NCBI GenBank assembly: GCA_037957365.1 | Contig: JARHVA010002685.1 | Span: forward strand, 2,085,501 to 2,149,500 | Reading direction: 5' to 3' | DNA length: 64,000 nt | Origin: Torreya grandis | Taxonomy: Eukaryota > Streptophyta > Pinopsida > Cupressales > Taxaceae | In this document: positions 47,274-60,600 of the stretch, one piece after another | How positions within the stretch are numbered: the first letter of the stretch is position 1 | Layout: each line of letters opens with the position of its first letter | Translations under genes and position numbers: made by a program | The notes under the pieces: generated by a model | What the model was told of the DNA's origin: nothing | What the model saw: the letters and a program-made list of their open reading frames with translations, nothing else | Databases searched by the model: none

Positions 47274-50200
47274 CCAAACATAAAATCATGCATTGCTCAA
47301 CTCTAACTAGGAGAATAGGGGGAAGGATGGTAGAGATGGGCCCTAATCATAATTTAAGTGAGTACATAGGGATAAAACTCATAAATACAGTTGAAAGATA
47401 GTTACATAGGCATGGCCATGGTGATCTTGATGAGATTACCTCTTCTTGGAATCCCTTCTAGACATGATGGAATTTGTAACTACCTATTTAGTGTGAAATT
47501 CCAATTCAAGACCATGATCTTTAGAACTCTACCTATTTAATCAAGAAAATTATAATCACAAAGGTACATATTTTTAGTACATAAATGTTATAGAAATTTT
47601 CATGTTCTTAACCCCTCTACCTTGATCTTATGCCTTTGAATAAATAATAGAATTTATTTTCCTTCTCAGATGCTTATACCTTATTCAAATTTGTGGATTG
47701 TCTATCTTTTATTATGAAGAAGTTTATTTATTATTTATTTGTTGGCCAATTATCTCAAGTTTGTATAGGATAATACTCATCTGTAGGTTTTAGGTTGTGT
47801 GATATTAAGTTCATGTAGTGTTTGGATATGGAGTGTATCCCTTCTAAGTGCTTTCACAATCTCTTTTCCTCCCTAAAAAACATTTATGCATAAGATCTTA
47901 TTAATATTGTGAAGTCATGCATGTCTATCACTTATTTTATTTTCATTGTGTATACTTAAGTATATGCATGATGTCATTATATTTTAGTGTATCACCCTTA
48001 TCTATTTTCAATTTATTTCTTTTATGCATTATTTATCCCTTTTTCTTGCAAGTGTAATAGTTTAGTGTAGTTTTAGATGATCCATTAAGTGAAGTCAATC
48101 CTCCCTAGAAGTTCACTTAAACCATAAGAAACTCATAGCCTTGGGGTGTTCCTATTATGTTTATTGGGTGAGGAGATGTGAGACATCTTCCTAGAGGGTG
48201 TAAACTCAATGTGATAATAGTTTTTGACATGATTTATTCTTAATTACATTAAATTAGAAGGTTTTGGCTGAGAAATTCATGTAATTCTTGTCAAGCTCTA
48301 GTGTTAAAGACATTAAATAAGCACCTAGTGAATCCAATCATTTATGATCTCTAATAGACCAATAATCAAGGTGCTTCCTCCATTAAAGGATTATTGGTGA
48401 TGTCCTTAAATATATAATCCTTTTGAGGTATTTCTACCAACATCAATAGTGACTCTGAAGCTACTTCAACAAGTTTTAGTGGCCTAGATATCCTTTTTAA
48501 GTAAAACATTAAGTGATTTTAGTATACTTGCTATTCTAAGAAATTTTTATTGTTGGAAATCTATGAGATACCTATTTTATAGCTAGGTTTAGGGAATATT
48601 ACAACAACTTTCCACCTCCTTATCATGAGTGTTATTCTCCCCTTCATCATCAGTACTCCTATTAAGATTTAAAACATGTTTTTCAGCTATTTACTGAGCC
48701 AAATTAGTCTTATACCATCCCTCCCACTCTAATTCAGCCTCCTCATGTTTCTAACTTACCTTATATTCTTGACATTCTCTTGAAACCTAAATGGTGTTTC
48801 CCTTGTGGGGAACATCATGATCATTCAATATGTGCACATGCAAGGAGATACATGGTTTCTAAGGTACATGAATCCAAACTTAAATCCAAAATTTTAGTAT
48901 CTTACCACTCAAGTAAAACAATCTATGAAAATCCACCTCCTCATGACCCTCAAGCTTCTCAACCATGGTAGCCTTCCTAGACAAGACATCTTGAAGTCAA
49001 GATGCGAAGTCTTGGTTTGTACACCTTTAAACAAGAAGGGAGAATGGTTATAGAATCTAAAATAACCATAATTCTAAGTATCTAAGGCTTCCATTCTTTA
49101 AAATAGTCTATCATTATGCAAACTCTATCCATTCTTCCTCAAGTTTCTCAAATTCCTCAACCAAGGAAGTTTCCAAGTGTATCACCCACTCCTCATATTC
49201 CAATTAATAATCAAGAGAGTGAGAAATTTTTATAATCCAAAATAAATAATTTTCTTGGCTTCAAGAATACCTCTTTAACCCCAAATATAATTCAATTTCA
49301 ACTTGTAGTGACCTATACTCATATTTCACCGATTGAAACATCTTGCCTTCCCATCATCTCCATTTTCAAAGGAGGCCCATTGTATAGAGAGAAAGTAAAG
49401 ATCATCTTGGGAAAGAAGAGAGTGTTTCAAGTGAGTATGATGAGGAAATAATTATTGGTATCCCTCTTTGTTCTACTAAATCAAAAAAATCAGACCCATT
49501 GTAAGAGGAAGATTAATATGATCAGATAGAGTAGTAGAATAATGAGCAAATAGACAAGGATAGAGAGGAGGAAGATAGTCTTAATGAGGAGAAGCTAGGT
49601 TTCTCTAGTTAAGGCTGAATTTAGGGTAAAAATGATGAATTACCTTCTTGGATGGATGAAATTCCATTAAATATGAATTAAGAAGATGAAGGTTAGTTTG
49701 GTTGGCATGTGTCTAATCTTGATGAAGAATAAATAATTCTTGAAGCCAAGAAAATCACTTCTCATAGTCAAAAAGAGTTACAAAAATATATTGAGTCAAT
49801 CCAATGGATTAGAGTTGAGGATGTGGGAGATATTATAGTCCTTCCCAATGAAACTCTAATGCAAATTCAAATTCAAGATAACCCAATCCATCCTATTGAG
49901 GAATACTTGATTTATAATTCAAATTGGGGGTAAGAAATCAATGTTGAAAAGAGAAAATAAGAGTTGGAAGAAGACTACCTTAATTAAATAGAAGACTTAT
50001 ACTCAAGCATTGACATTAAACCATAATAAATTCAAGAAGAAACCCATGAAATGTATTAAAATAGGTGGAAGTGGCCATTTTTACAAGTGACTCACTAGAG
50101 AAAGAACATTATAATCAGCTAGAACATACATCAAAATAACCCAACCATGAGATTAAGACTGATTACTTAAAATTTGTCTCTTTAATAGGATGTCCTATTA

Positions 50201-50813
50201 GATACCTAGCTTAGTTGGAGTCTTAAAATTAAAATTCATCACATGTGCTCAATTTAGAGCATAAATTTGAGCATAATAGAGTCTAAAATCAACCTACCTA
50301 TCCACTCCAAGATAGTTGTATTTCCTATCAACTTACATGGGTAGGTGAGTTTGTTTTTATCCTCAAATAAGTATATCATCGGTAAATTAAGCATATGATC
50401 CTTTTCTACCTTCGGTTGGATTTTTTGAAACATGAAAAACATTATAGGTTGATAAAAAATGGCATATATTTGGTGGAACTAGTTAATGGCTTTGTTTAGA
50501 TAGCCTTTTGATTGGTTAGTTTAGGGTAGTTATAGTGTTTTTAATTCCTCCAAGTGTTGTTTCACATTGGTCTAGTTGTTATTTTTTCATTTAAGTAATT
50601 TTTCACATTTTTTCTTATTACTTGTTTTGTATGGTTTGTCAAGAATTGGATCTCAGTTTAGCTTATTCAATAATGGGCTAAGTAGGTTGTAGTTATGTTG
50701 CAATTGTAGAATCGAGTGTTTTGAAGGCTTATATTATTTCATGCCCAATGGATTACTTTAAAGGATTCTATTTTATTACTTAAAAGGTAAATAACCTACA
50801 AGCATCATCATAA
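47274..50813 (+). other. Internal region A of the array
   Basis: The first ~1.3 kb is non-coding and well conserved with 52458-53780; it includes a TTGAATAAAT phrase near 47636. The decayed zinc-finger/acidic protein frame follows, then a T-rich tail to 50813. Confidence 0.7.
48590..49990 (+). pseudogene. Unrecognised zinc-finger and acidic protein, copy A
   Basis: I do not recognise this protein. The open piece 48780-48971 starts KPKWCFPCGEHHDHSICAHA, a CX2C-H-C finger one residue shorter than the Gag CCHC knuckle. A proline/serine-rich stretch follows, then FKGGPLY near 49370, EYDEEIIIG near 49431, a strongly acidic segment (49507-49597, many EED and EEDSL runs), and PSWMDEIP near 49645. 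Further acidic sequence runs to about 49940. Nearly all stops are explained by C-to-T or G-to-A changes at Gln or Trp codons. Position and finger suggest a Gag-like protein; that is inference. Confidence 0.6.
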
Positions 50814-52457
50814 TGTTGACCATTTTTAGGCACCATGGAAGGAAAAACACTCTAGTTTAGAAATTTAGGGCTTAAGAATTTAGTCAAAGTCTAGAAAAAA
50901 TCACTAATCCTTTTGACTTGGAATTTTTTCAAAAAAGGTTGGTCTTCACACATTTTATATAAACATAGCTTTAAAATGTTTCTACAATGTTACTCTTTAT
51001 CTCCCATCCTACTATTCAACATTTAGTGTACACCCTTTGCATAGAGTGAGTTCAAATTTCAAATCTTTCCTACGAAAAAAAAGAAGTAAGCACATATTTA
51101 GAAACATGAACTTGAGATCAACATTTGGATCAATTCGAGGCTCAATCAATATTCAACAAAAGAGGCTAAGTCAAGAAAATAATCAAGCCTTCATATTTTA
51201 AGGTTTTAGTCTTCACATGTTTTGATATGAATGAATATAAGGAAAAAGGTCTAAACTAAATTTCATTGTTATTTGTGTTGAAGCTCCAAATCCTAAAGGT
51301 AAAATATTTTGAAATTTTAATAAGTCTTTAGTAGTGCGGAAACACAAAAGTGAAGAAGCTTGGGTATAAAATTATTAATACAAAAGTTAATACCTTATGG
51401 TTTTGAGGGCCCTAAGAAAATCCACATGGTGGCTTCATGGAGAGCTTGAAGGAATAGAGACATAAAGGCATTAAACATTAGCCCAAAGTTTGAAGAGCCA
51501 AAGAAGTAACATAAGGTAGCAATGGATTTAGAAGTAAAATAATCTAAATTTGATGGGCCCCCAATGATGTCTTGATGGATTCCTAATTTATAAGTCATAG
51601 AATGAATCTATTTTAATTTAATGGTGCCACATGACAATATTCACATCTACTAGTGGATTATGCCTCTTTCAAAAATATTTCAACACTTAGCCAATTTTCT
51701 AAAAGTTGCCTAGTCCACATGTTAATCTTTCAATACTCTTAATCCTTTTTTAAGTGCCATTAGATAGTCAATTTTATTAAAATTTACTTAGAAAATATCC
51801 ATGTTAGTAAATTAGTAGAAAAAATAGTTATGAAGATGCTTCCATGTGTCATAATCTAGGTGTCCTAATATCTTAAAACCATTCATACAACTTCAAAGCC
51901 TCTAAGATATAAAGCTAGTGGGATGATGACATGTGGATAAATCCTATATCTTCACATCCTTTTGGTAGTTCATGTAAGCCTATAAGATTTGTCATAACCC
52001 CAGGTAAGCAGGTAAGTGAGATGACACCATGTGGTGAAACATCACTTCACTACATAAATAATAGTCAATGCTACACTTTAAAGCTAGTATCCAATTAACG
52101 AGTGTCATTTGGAACTATCAAGATTTGGGGACCCAAGGCTAACCATATGTAGTTATGTGGACTTATAAAGCTTGGGGATTTATGGATAAATCACATAATA
52201 TAACTGATGAGATATGAGTAAGCCCAAGAGTTTTTAAAATTATGATTACATATGGCCCAAGGGGAATATACCTATAAAAATAGAAAAACCTAGAATGATC
52301 CTAATGTTGACATGTGGATAGAACCCACCACTAAGGAGTTTATTGGTGTCTATGTTGGGACTAGATGAAATTAATTCAATGACCCATTTTACCCATCAAC
52401 TATCAATTTATGGATAGATTGGTAACTACATAGATTCATATAATCAATCATAGAGTG
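50814..52457 (+). repeat. LTR-like block B
   Basis: Matches block A from TGTTGACCATTTTTAG to TCATAGAGTGG. It sits between the two internal regions and would have served as 3' LTR of one unit and 5' LTR of the next. Confidence 0.75.
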
Positions 52458-55400
52458 GCTCGACATGAAAATCATTCACAACTTACCTCAAACTAGAAGA
52501 ATGGGGGGAAGGATGGTGGAATTGGGCCTTGATCATGCTTGAAGTGAGTGCATAGATATTTGAATCATAAATATGATTGGTAGGTAGTTATACTGGCATG
52601 GCCATGTAAATTCCAAGGAGATTCCCACATCTTAGATCCCCTTCTGGGCATGATGGAATTTAACTGCTCTATTAGTGGGAAACACCAAGTCAAGATCTTG
52701 AGCTCTAGAACTATACCTATCTAAGAAGGAAAATTATAATCATAAAGGGACCTCTTATTAGCACATAATTTCTACAAAAATTGTCCCATTCTTGACCCCT
52801 ATAACTTGCTCTTATGCCTTTGAATAAATGATTGAATTGATTTGCCTTTTGATATCCCTATACCTTGTTTGAATTTATGGATTATTGATCTTATCTTGTG
52901 AAAAAGTTAATTTATTCTTGATTTTTTGTCTAATTCCCTCACCTTTGTGTAGAATAATACTCATTTATAGGTTGTAAGTTGTGTGATATTATGTTCATAT
53001 AGTGTTTAGGTATGGATTGTCTCCCTTCAAAGTGATTTCATGATCTCTTCACCTCCCTATAGGACACTCATGCATAAGATATTTATAACATTATAAAGTC
53101 ATGCATGTATGTTAGTTATTTTATTCTCATAGTGTATGCTTAACTAGATAAAAAAATATCATTATATTCTAGTGTATCACCCACTTTTTCTTTCATTTTC
53201 ATTTTTTCACACATTATTTATCCCTTTTCCTTACAAGTGTAGTAGTTTAGTTTTGTCTTAGCTGATCTATCAGGGGAAGTTGACCTCTCTAAAGTTTCAC
53301 TCTAACCATAGGTGACCCATGAACTTAGGGCATTCCCATTATGCTAATCAGGTGAGGATATGTGAGACATCTCCCTAGAGGGTGTAAAATTAGTGCAAAA
53401 AAATTTTATGACATGTGTGGTGGGACCTCTAATCAATTATATTGAGTTATAAGGTTTTAGCTAAGACATTGGTTCTACTCTTAGCAAGCTTCAATGTTAA
53501 ACATATTAAATAAACACCTAGTGACTTTGATCATTTCTTATCTTTGGTAAAATCATACTCAAGGTACTACATCCATTAAAGTATTATTAATGTTGTATTT
53601 TAATGTATTATCCTTTCCATGCATTTCTACTAGCATAAATGGTGAATATGAGTCTACTTTAGCTACTTTTACCTGCCTAAACATCTTGTCTAGGTAAAAC
53701 ATTAGGTGCTTTTTGTTTACTTATTGTTATAAGTAATTTATAGTGTTATAGCTCTATGAGATACCTCTTATATGGATAGTTTTAATGGACATTAAAAATA
53801 CTTTCCACTTCCCTATCATGTGTGTTATCATCCACTTCATCATTAATATACTTATCAAGATTTATAGCATGTTTACAAACCATTTAATGAGACCAATCAG
53901 TCTTATATCATCCCTCTTACTCCAAGTTATCCTCCTCATGATCCTAACTTACCTTAACCTGATTACATTATCTTAAAATATAAATGGTGTTTCCCTTACG
54001 GGAAACCTCATCATCAGTCAACCTATACATATGCATGGAGATAAATGGCTACTAAGGTACATGAATCCAAACTTAAATCCTAAATTTTATTAATTTTCCA
54101 CTCAAGTAAACCAATCTCTAAAAACCCACCTCCTCATGAGCCTCAATATTCTCAACCATGTCAGACTTCTTGGATTAGACAACTTGAATTAATATGCCAT
54201 GCTTGTTAAGTCTACTCCCAAAAAATAAGGGAGAATGGTTGCAAAAGCTAAATCAACCAAAATTCTAGGCTTTAGAAGATCTCATTCTTTGCAGATTATA
54301 TTATTTTGAAAAATCCATTAATTCTTCCTCAATTACCTTAAACTCATCAACAAAGGAAGTTTCTAAGTTTCTCACCCATCCTTCATATGCCAATCCAAAA
54401 TTAAGAGGAGAAAGTTGTAGAAGCCAAACCAAGGAAATTTCCAAGTTTTATGAGTACCTCTTTAATCCCAAAGCCAATTTAAGAGCATATTGTATTCCCT
54501 ATATTCATATTTCACCAATTTTACCTTATTTCCCTCCCACCTCATCCCTTTTCAAAGGAAGACCCATTATATGAAAAGTAAGTGAAGATCATCCAAGGAA
54601 AGAAAAGAGTGTTTCAAGTGAGTATGAAAAGGAAATAATTATTGGTAGCCCTTTTTGTGCCACTAAATTAGTAAAATAAATCTTGTTACAAGAAGAAGAT
54701 GAATATGATCAACTCAAGTAGTAGAATAATGAGCAAATGGACAAGGATAAAGATGAGGAAGATAGTCTTGATGAAGATAAGCCAGGTATCTCTAGTCAAG
54801 GATAAATTCAAGGGTGAGATGATTAAGTACCTTCTTGGATGGATGAGATTCCATTTAGCATGGAATAAGAATAATAATAAAGTCATTATGGTTGGCATGG
54901 GTTTTATCTTAATGAAGAGGAAATAAATATTGAGTCTAAGAGCATCACTCCTCATAATCAAGAAGACATGGAAAAAAAATAGTGAGTCAGTCTGAGGGAT
55001 TAAATTTTAGGATTTGGGAGACATTTCAACCCTTACAAATGAAACTCCAATGTAAATTTAGTTATAATATATCCCAATCTAACCTCTTGAGGAAGACTTG
55101 CTTTCTAATTCATATTGGAGGCAAGAAATCAACCTTTAAAAGAATAAATATGAGTTAGAAGAAGATTACTTTTGGGATTAACTAGAATAAATATAATCAA
55201 TCCTTGACATTAAACCAAAATATCTTCAAGAATAAACCCATGAACATAATGAATAATATTTGGAAGTGGCCATGTTTGAAAGTGAGTTAATAGAGCAAGA
55301 GCATCCTAACAAACTAGATGTTAGAGCAAAGGAACCCAACCATGAGATCATCATTGACTATTCAAAATTTGTCATATAAATTGGATGCCATATAAAATAC

Positions 55401-56010
55401 CTATTTTAATTAGGGGATGATAATGAAATATCATCACATGTTTTTCTCAATCTAGATCACTAAATTGGGTATCAAGGAGGCCAAAATCAGCCTACCTGTC
55501 CACTTTAGGATAGATGCATTTCTAGTCAACTTACATGGGTATGTAAGTTTATTTTTGACCTAAGATAAGTATATCACTAGAACATTAGGATCTGATCCTT
55601 CTCTATCTTTGGTTAGTTTATTTAAAAAATGAAAATCATTATAGGTTGATAAGAAAGGGAAAATATTTTATGGAACCAGTTAATGGCTTTATTTAGATAA
55701 CCTTTTGATTGGTTATTTTAGGGTAGTTTAGTTATTTTTCTTTCCTCAAAGTGATACTAAACATTAGTTTAGTTCTTATTTTTTACTCTAAGTGATTTTT
55801 CATGTTTTTTCTTATTCCTTTTTTTATTTATTTTTTTCATAGGTGGATCTTAGTTCATTGTATTTAGTAATGGGCTAAGCATGTTGTAATTGTGTTACAC
55901 TTTTAGAATGGAGAGATTTGAAGGCTTCTATGAATCTATGCCCAATGAATTTCTTTGAATTATTTTAGTTTCCTAATTATAATGTAATTGAACCACATAT
56001 GTTACTATAA
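52458..56010 (+). other. Internal region B of the array
   Basis: Co-linear with 47274-50813 along its length, including the T-rich tail before the next block. No pol domain was found. Confidence 0.7.
53780..55170 (+). pseudogene. Unrecognised zinc-finger and acidic protein, copy B
   Basis: Co-linear homologue of the frame at 48590-49990. The finger reads KWCFPYGKPHHQSTYTYA, so two of three cysteines have become tyrosine. A FPPTSSLFKG-like segment lies near 54530, then EYEKEIIIG near 54619. The acidic segment EEDEYDQ...DKDKDEEDSLDEDKPG is at 54687-54785 and PSWMDEIP near 54835. The frame is preserved between copies although both are full of stops. Confidence 0.6.
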
Positions 56011-57660
56011 TAATTACCATTTTTTATCACCATGGAAGAACAACACTCGAGTTCATCAATTTCGAGCTCTAGAATTTAGTAGGAGTCTAAAAAAAATGAC
56101 TATCTTTTGACTTAGAAAATCTTCAAAAGATGTTGGTTTTTGTGACTTTTACAGAACCAAAAATTTCAAACATTACTATGATGTTACTTCTCAATACTCA
56201 TCTTACTATGTATCCTTCAATGTGTACCCTTTATATAGAAACCATCTAAATATTAAAGCTTATGCAAGGAAAAAATAGAAGTAAGTTCACACTTATAAAC
56301 ATGAACTTAGGAACAACATCTATATTATTTTGAGGCTCATTCCAAGTTAAATATAAATGGATAAGTTGATAAATGAATCAATCCTTCATGTTTTATGGTT
56401 TTAGTCTTCACATGTTTTGATGCAAATGACATAGAAGGAAAAAAACCTAGTGAACTTTTGGTGTTCTTTTCATGGAAACTCCAAAGCCTCAAGGCAAAAT
56501 CTTTTGAAATTTTGATAAGACTTTGGAAACATGGAAAAATGGAAGCATGGAATCTTTATGGAATTAAATTATTGAACCAAAATTTAATGCCTCATGGTAT
56601 TGAGGCCCTAAGTAAAATCCACATGGTGGCTTCTTGGAGAGCCCAGAGGTATGAAGGCTCAAAACCATTAACCATTATCCCAAAGTACAAAAATCCAAGG
56701 AAGAAACATGTGGTAACCATAACTTCATCAATAAAATAGACTAAATTTTTTAGGCCCTTGATTATGTCTTGATAACTTCTCAATTTGTCAATTGTAGTAA
56801 GACTCTGGTCCACTTAAATGGTGCCATGAAAAAATCATTTGCATCTCCTAGTAGTTTTTACCTCTTTCAAAAGACTTTTGACACTAGCCAATTTTCCAAA
56901 AGTTTCATAGTTTCATGTGTCAATATCCTAATGGTCCTAAGCCTTTTTTAAATACCTTTTGAAACTTAGTCAATTTTCTCAAAAGTTGCCCACCAGATCT
57001 CCATGTCATCAAAGTATTAGGTAAGTGGGTTGGCAGGATGCTTCCATGTGTCATAATCTTAGTATCTTAACATCCAAGAACCATCCATACAAGTTCATAG
57101 CCTTCAAGGCAATAGTTTAGCTGGATGACACCACATGGAGAAATAATATTACTCTACATTCCCATGATAGTTTATGCAGGCCCAATAGATTTTTTAGTGC
57201 ATTGAGCAAATGGGTAAGCAAGGTGATTCTACATGCTAAAATCTCACTTCACCATAAAAGGAATAGATAATGTTACACTTAAATCTAAGACTTAATCAAT
57301 GAGTGCCATTTAGACCAATTGGAATCTAAGCCCCTAGGGATAACCATACATAATTATATATATCTAGTAGATCCCAAGGGTTTATGATCAAATCATAGAA
57401 GATAGTTAGAGATATTTGAGTAAGCCAAGGAGTTTACAAAATGTTAATTATGTGGGGCCTAGGAGGAATATAACCATAGAATAATAAAATCCTAAAATGA
57501 TCATGATGTTGACATGTGGTTGGAACTCACCATTGAGGATGTTTCTAGCATATACATAGGTAATAGTTGAGATAAATTTGATGGACTATTTCACCTGTCA
57601 ACTATTAATTCATGGGTAGGGTAGTAAAAACATTGATTCATAGAATTAATCATAGAGTGG
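56011..57660 (+). repeat. LTR-like block C
   Basis: Matches A and B from the ACCATTTTTTATCACCATGG phrase to CATAGAGTGG. It then diverges completely. The 114-codon open frame 56395-56739 inside it is not conserved in A or B. Confidence 0.72.
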
Positions 57661-60600
57661 TTGTTGATAATTTGGCCTCCTAGGAAAACTATCAACCCTT
57701 CTAATTAAAAATTTCTCATGAGACCCTCCTTCAAGCTTACATGAGTCTTCCTAAATCATGTCATGATCTTCAAATGGTCTTTTTAAAGCCTTTTATCATT
57801 GTTTAAGGTTTCATTTTATGTTTTAGGGGTTGTTTGAGGAATCATCATGTGATAGCATATTTTGAATCATTGGGTGACATATTTTGTGTTTGGGTGAGTG
57901 GTAGGGTGTAAAGTGCCTTTGTATCCTAAAAAGTGGTCTATACCTTGTTTTACAAAGTCAAGGTATTTTAGCAGAAATTAAGGTATTTAGAGAAGTCAAG
58001 GTTTCTTATTCTCATAATATTTATAATTGTTTAACTACTTCTTATAAGAGAGGCCTTATCAGTAGTATATATGGGATATATAGGTCATTTTGAGTCTTAA
58101 CATGAGATCTAATGATGTTTCCAAGGTCATATTATATAGCCTATAGTCAATATTATTTAAGGCTCCAATTAGCCTACCAAGTCATCAAATTCCCTTTCAA
58201 ACATGCCATATAGGTTAACCTTCATATTAGAAGCCTTTGAATAAGGTGTCATATCAAAAAGAGGTGTTTTAAAAGGTCTAATAGTCATTCCATGTAATAA
58301 CAAAGTGGTCTTATATGCAAAAGGGGTATTTTTAGGGGTCAAATATCATTTATTCACCATAAAGAGAATGACATGCTTTAAAAATGACCTTTCATCTTCC
58401 TTCCATCCATACCCCTTTCTTTTAAAGTGTATTTGATTTATATTTACCCTCTCTTATTCTTTAATGGGTTACTAAGATCTCAATACTAAAAAAATGTATG
58501 AAAATGAGGTTTTACAAGTGTTTCCAAGTCTTATACAGATTTATATGATCAAGGTAGAGTTAGAGGAGGTCAAAAATCTAATGTGTTATCCCTTGAAGGA
58601 ATCATGGAAAAGAATCCATTTCTCAAACGTGTAGAGGAAGGCATAAATGGTAACAAGATCACCATCGAGCCTTTGGAAATCTCACAAGAGCCAGTTTGAG
58701 TTATATGGTATAGTTTATACAAAGGGACTTAGATCCCAAGATGTTATCTATAGGTGTATTCCCTAGTGGGATTGAAATTAGTGCCATTAGTCTGTAGATA
58801 AAATTCCTAGGCTTTATGAACAATCACTATGACCCTCAAGTAATCTTAAACATTTACAAAACCTTAGTGGATCAGTTTTGGGTAATCATTCTTGTAAAAA
58901 AAGAACTTGTTAAATAATGAGTGTATTTTAAAAGTACCATTATATGTCTACACCTAATTTTTTCACTTTCATCCACCAACAAGGGCATGTGTGACATTGA
59001 GGAATAGGCAAAATGCTCCACAAAGTAGTTGGTAGGTTGAGAACTAGGCCATTATTTTATTTGTGTTTTGAAGTGTATTTAGGGTTAATGTATCCAATGG
59101 TTGTAAATGTTATTCTCACCCTATTTTCCATTTAAGGCTCCCAAACCACCTAGTCATTCCAAAAAAAAAAAAAATCTAAGCAACACTCATGTTCCCAGCT
59201 AATTGGACTTTGTATAGACTATTTGTTTATGGGTGATCAAAGTTGGTCTTATAGTGCATTGCCAAAAGGAGAGTGAGAGTCCTATTGAATTAAAAAATAC
59301 AAAATAATATGTTTTTAGTATTTAAGTATCTTTTTTCCCCCAAAGGATACCTAAGAGCATGGGAATGCATACCTACATGTCTACAAAGCTATGGGTCAAC
59401 TTTTGGCATGTAATTGTTGAAAATGCATTAAGGTGAGTGATTTTGAAGGTTTAATGATAATGGTAAGTGAAAGGTTAAAAAATTTGAGATGGTAAAATAT
59501 TGTTAGAAAATCATGTATTTAGATCTAATATCTAAGACAACAAAAGACACATATATGCCTTTTTAGGGATTCAAGATTGGTATTCAAAATTGAGATGAAA
59601 GAACATTATTAAAAAATGATTTTAAGTCTTGAGTGAATGGAAAATATGAATTAAGTCAAAATAGGCCTCAATAAATGTTAGGAGAATATGACCAAATCCA
59701 AATCATTTTAGTCTCATAATTATAATTAGTTTCCCAAATACAAGCTTACTTAGAATGAAAGGTATCATTTTGGTTTGAGATAAATTAAATCCATAAAAAA
59801 GAGTTAGGGAAAATTTAGGGAGGCACTCAAGATTCCATAAGACCATAGAGAATTATCATTATCTTATAGATATTTTTACATCAAATTACCTTCCTGAGAC
59901 CTCTCTAACACATTCTCCATAATGTGTGTTCTAGGTAGATAATTATCCCTTTAACCATTTTAGGCTTGAACCAGTATAAATGGAACCTACAGATGCATAT
60001 ACGATACCTAGAAAAATAATAACGTATTTCCAATAGATCTAAATTTCACATTGAACTCACATGGTGATTAAGTAAACCAAAAAAGTGGAACCAAATTCAC
60101 CTATAGGCCAGTCTTGAAAAGGTAGATCTATGATTGCAAAGTTAAGTGGAATATGGTTTGGGTGGAAGACCAGGTGGTTCTATGGAGGTGATAATACCCC
60201 ATATATCATGTTTTAGTCATTGGTAAAACATCAAGTGATAAAAAAATAGATGATGTCCATACTTATTTCAAACATACCCATTAAACTCCTACTACTAGGG
60301 TCATAGAGAAGAGTGGATATAATGATTTCATGCATGGATGTAAGTTAAAAGAGTGATAAACATGCCCCTTGACTTTTATACCAATGTTATATATTCTCCA
60401 TTGAGATAGTTTTGTATTTTGAAACAAAATGAGGAGCCTTGACATATTAATGAGGCCTAAATAGGTAGTCACAGGTCTAAGCATGAAATGGGAAGAAAGA
60501 TTGAATGATTGAGAATATTTGGAGGACTGAAGGACCTAAACAGGTGAGTAATTATATTACTAGGTTTTTGGATGGATTTTAACTCATGAAATCAAGAGGA

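Larger units (their letters stand above)
45636..57660 (+). mobile_element. LTR-internal-LTR-internal-LTR array of a non-autonomous LTR element
   Basis: The same ~1.64 kb block occurs at 45636, 50814 and 56011, separated by two related ~3.5 kb internal regions (periods 5178 and 5197). The first block starts abruptly at TGTTGACC (similarity absent upstream), and the last stops at 57660. A head-to-tail array sharing LTRs is what unequal recombination between LTRs produces. Plus orientation is inferred from the internal reading frame. No RT or integrase motif was found. Caveat: if the third block was truncated at 57660, the true LTR could be longer than 1.64 kb. Confidence 0.75.

Noticed and set aside
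48780..48971. A functional zinc-finger host gene
   Set aside because: The frame continues through stops and has a decayed co-linear copy at 53970, so it belongs to the repeat element.
56395..56739. 114-codon open frame in LTR block C
   Set aside because: The equivalent sequence in blocks A and B is broken and shows no conserved peptide.
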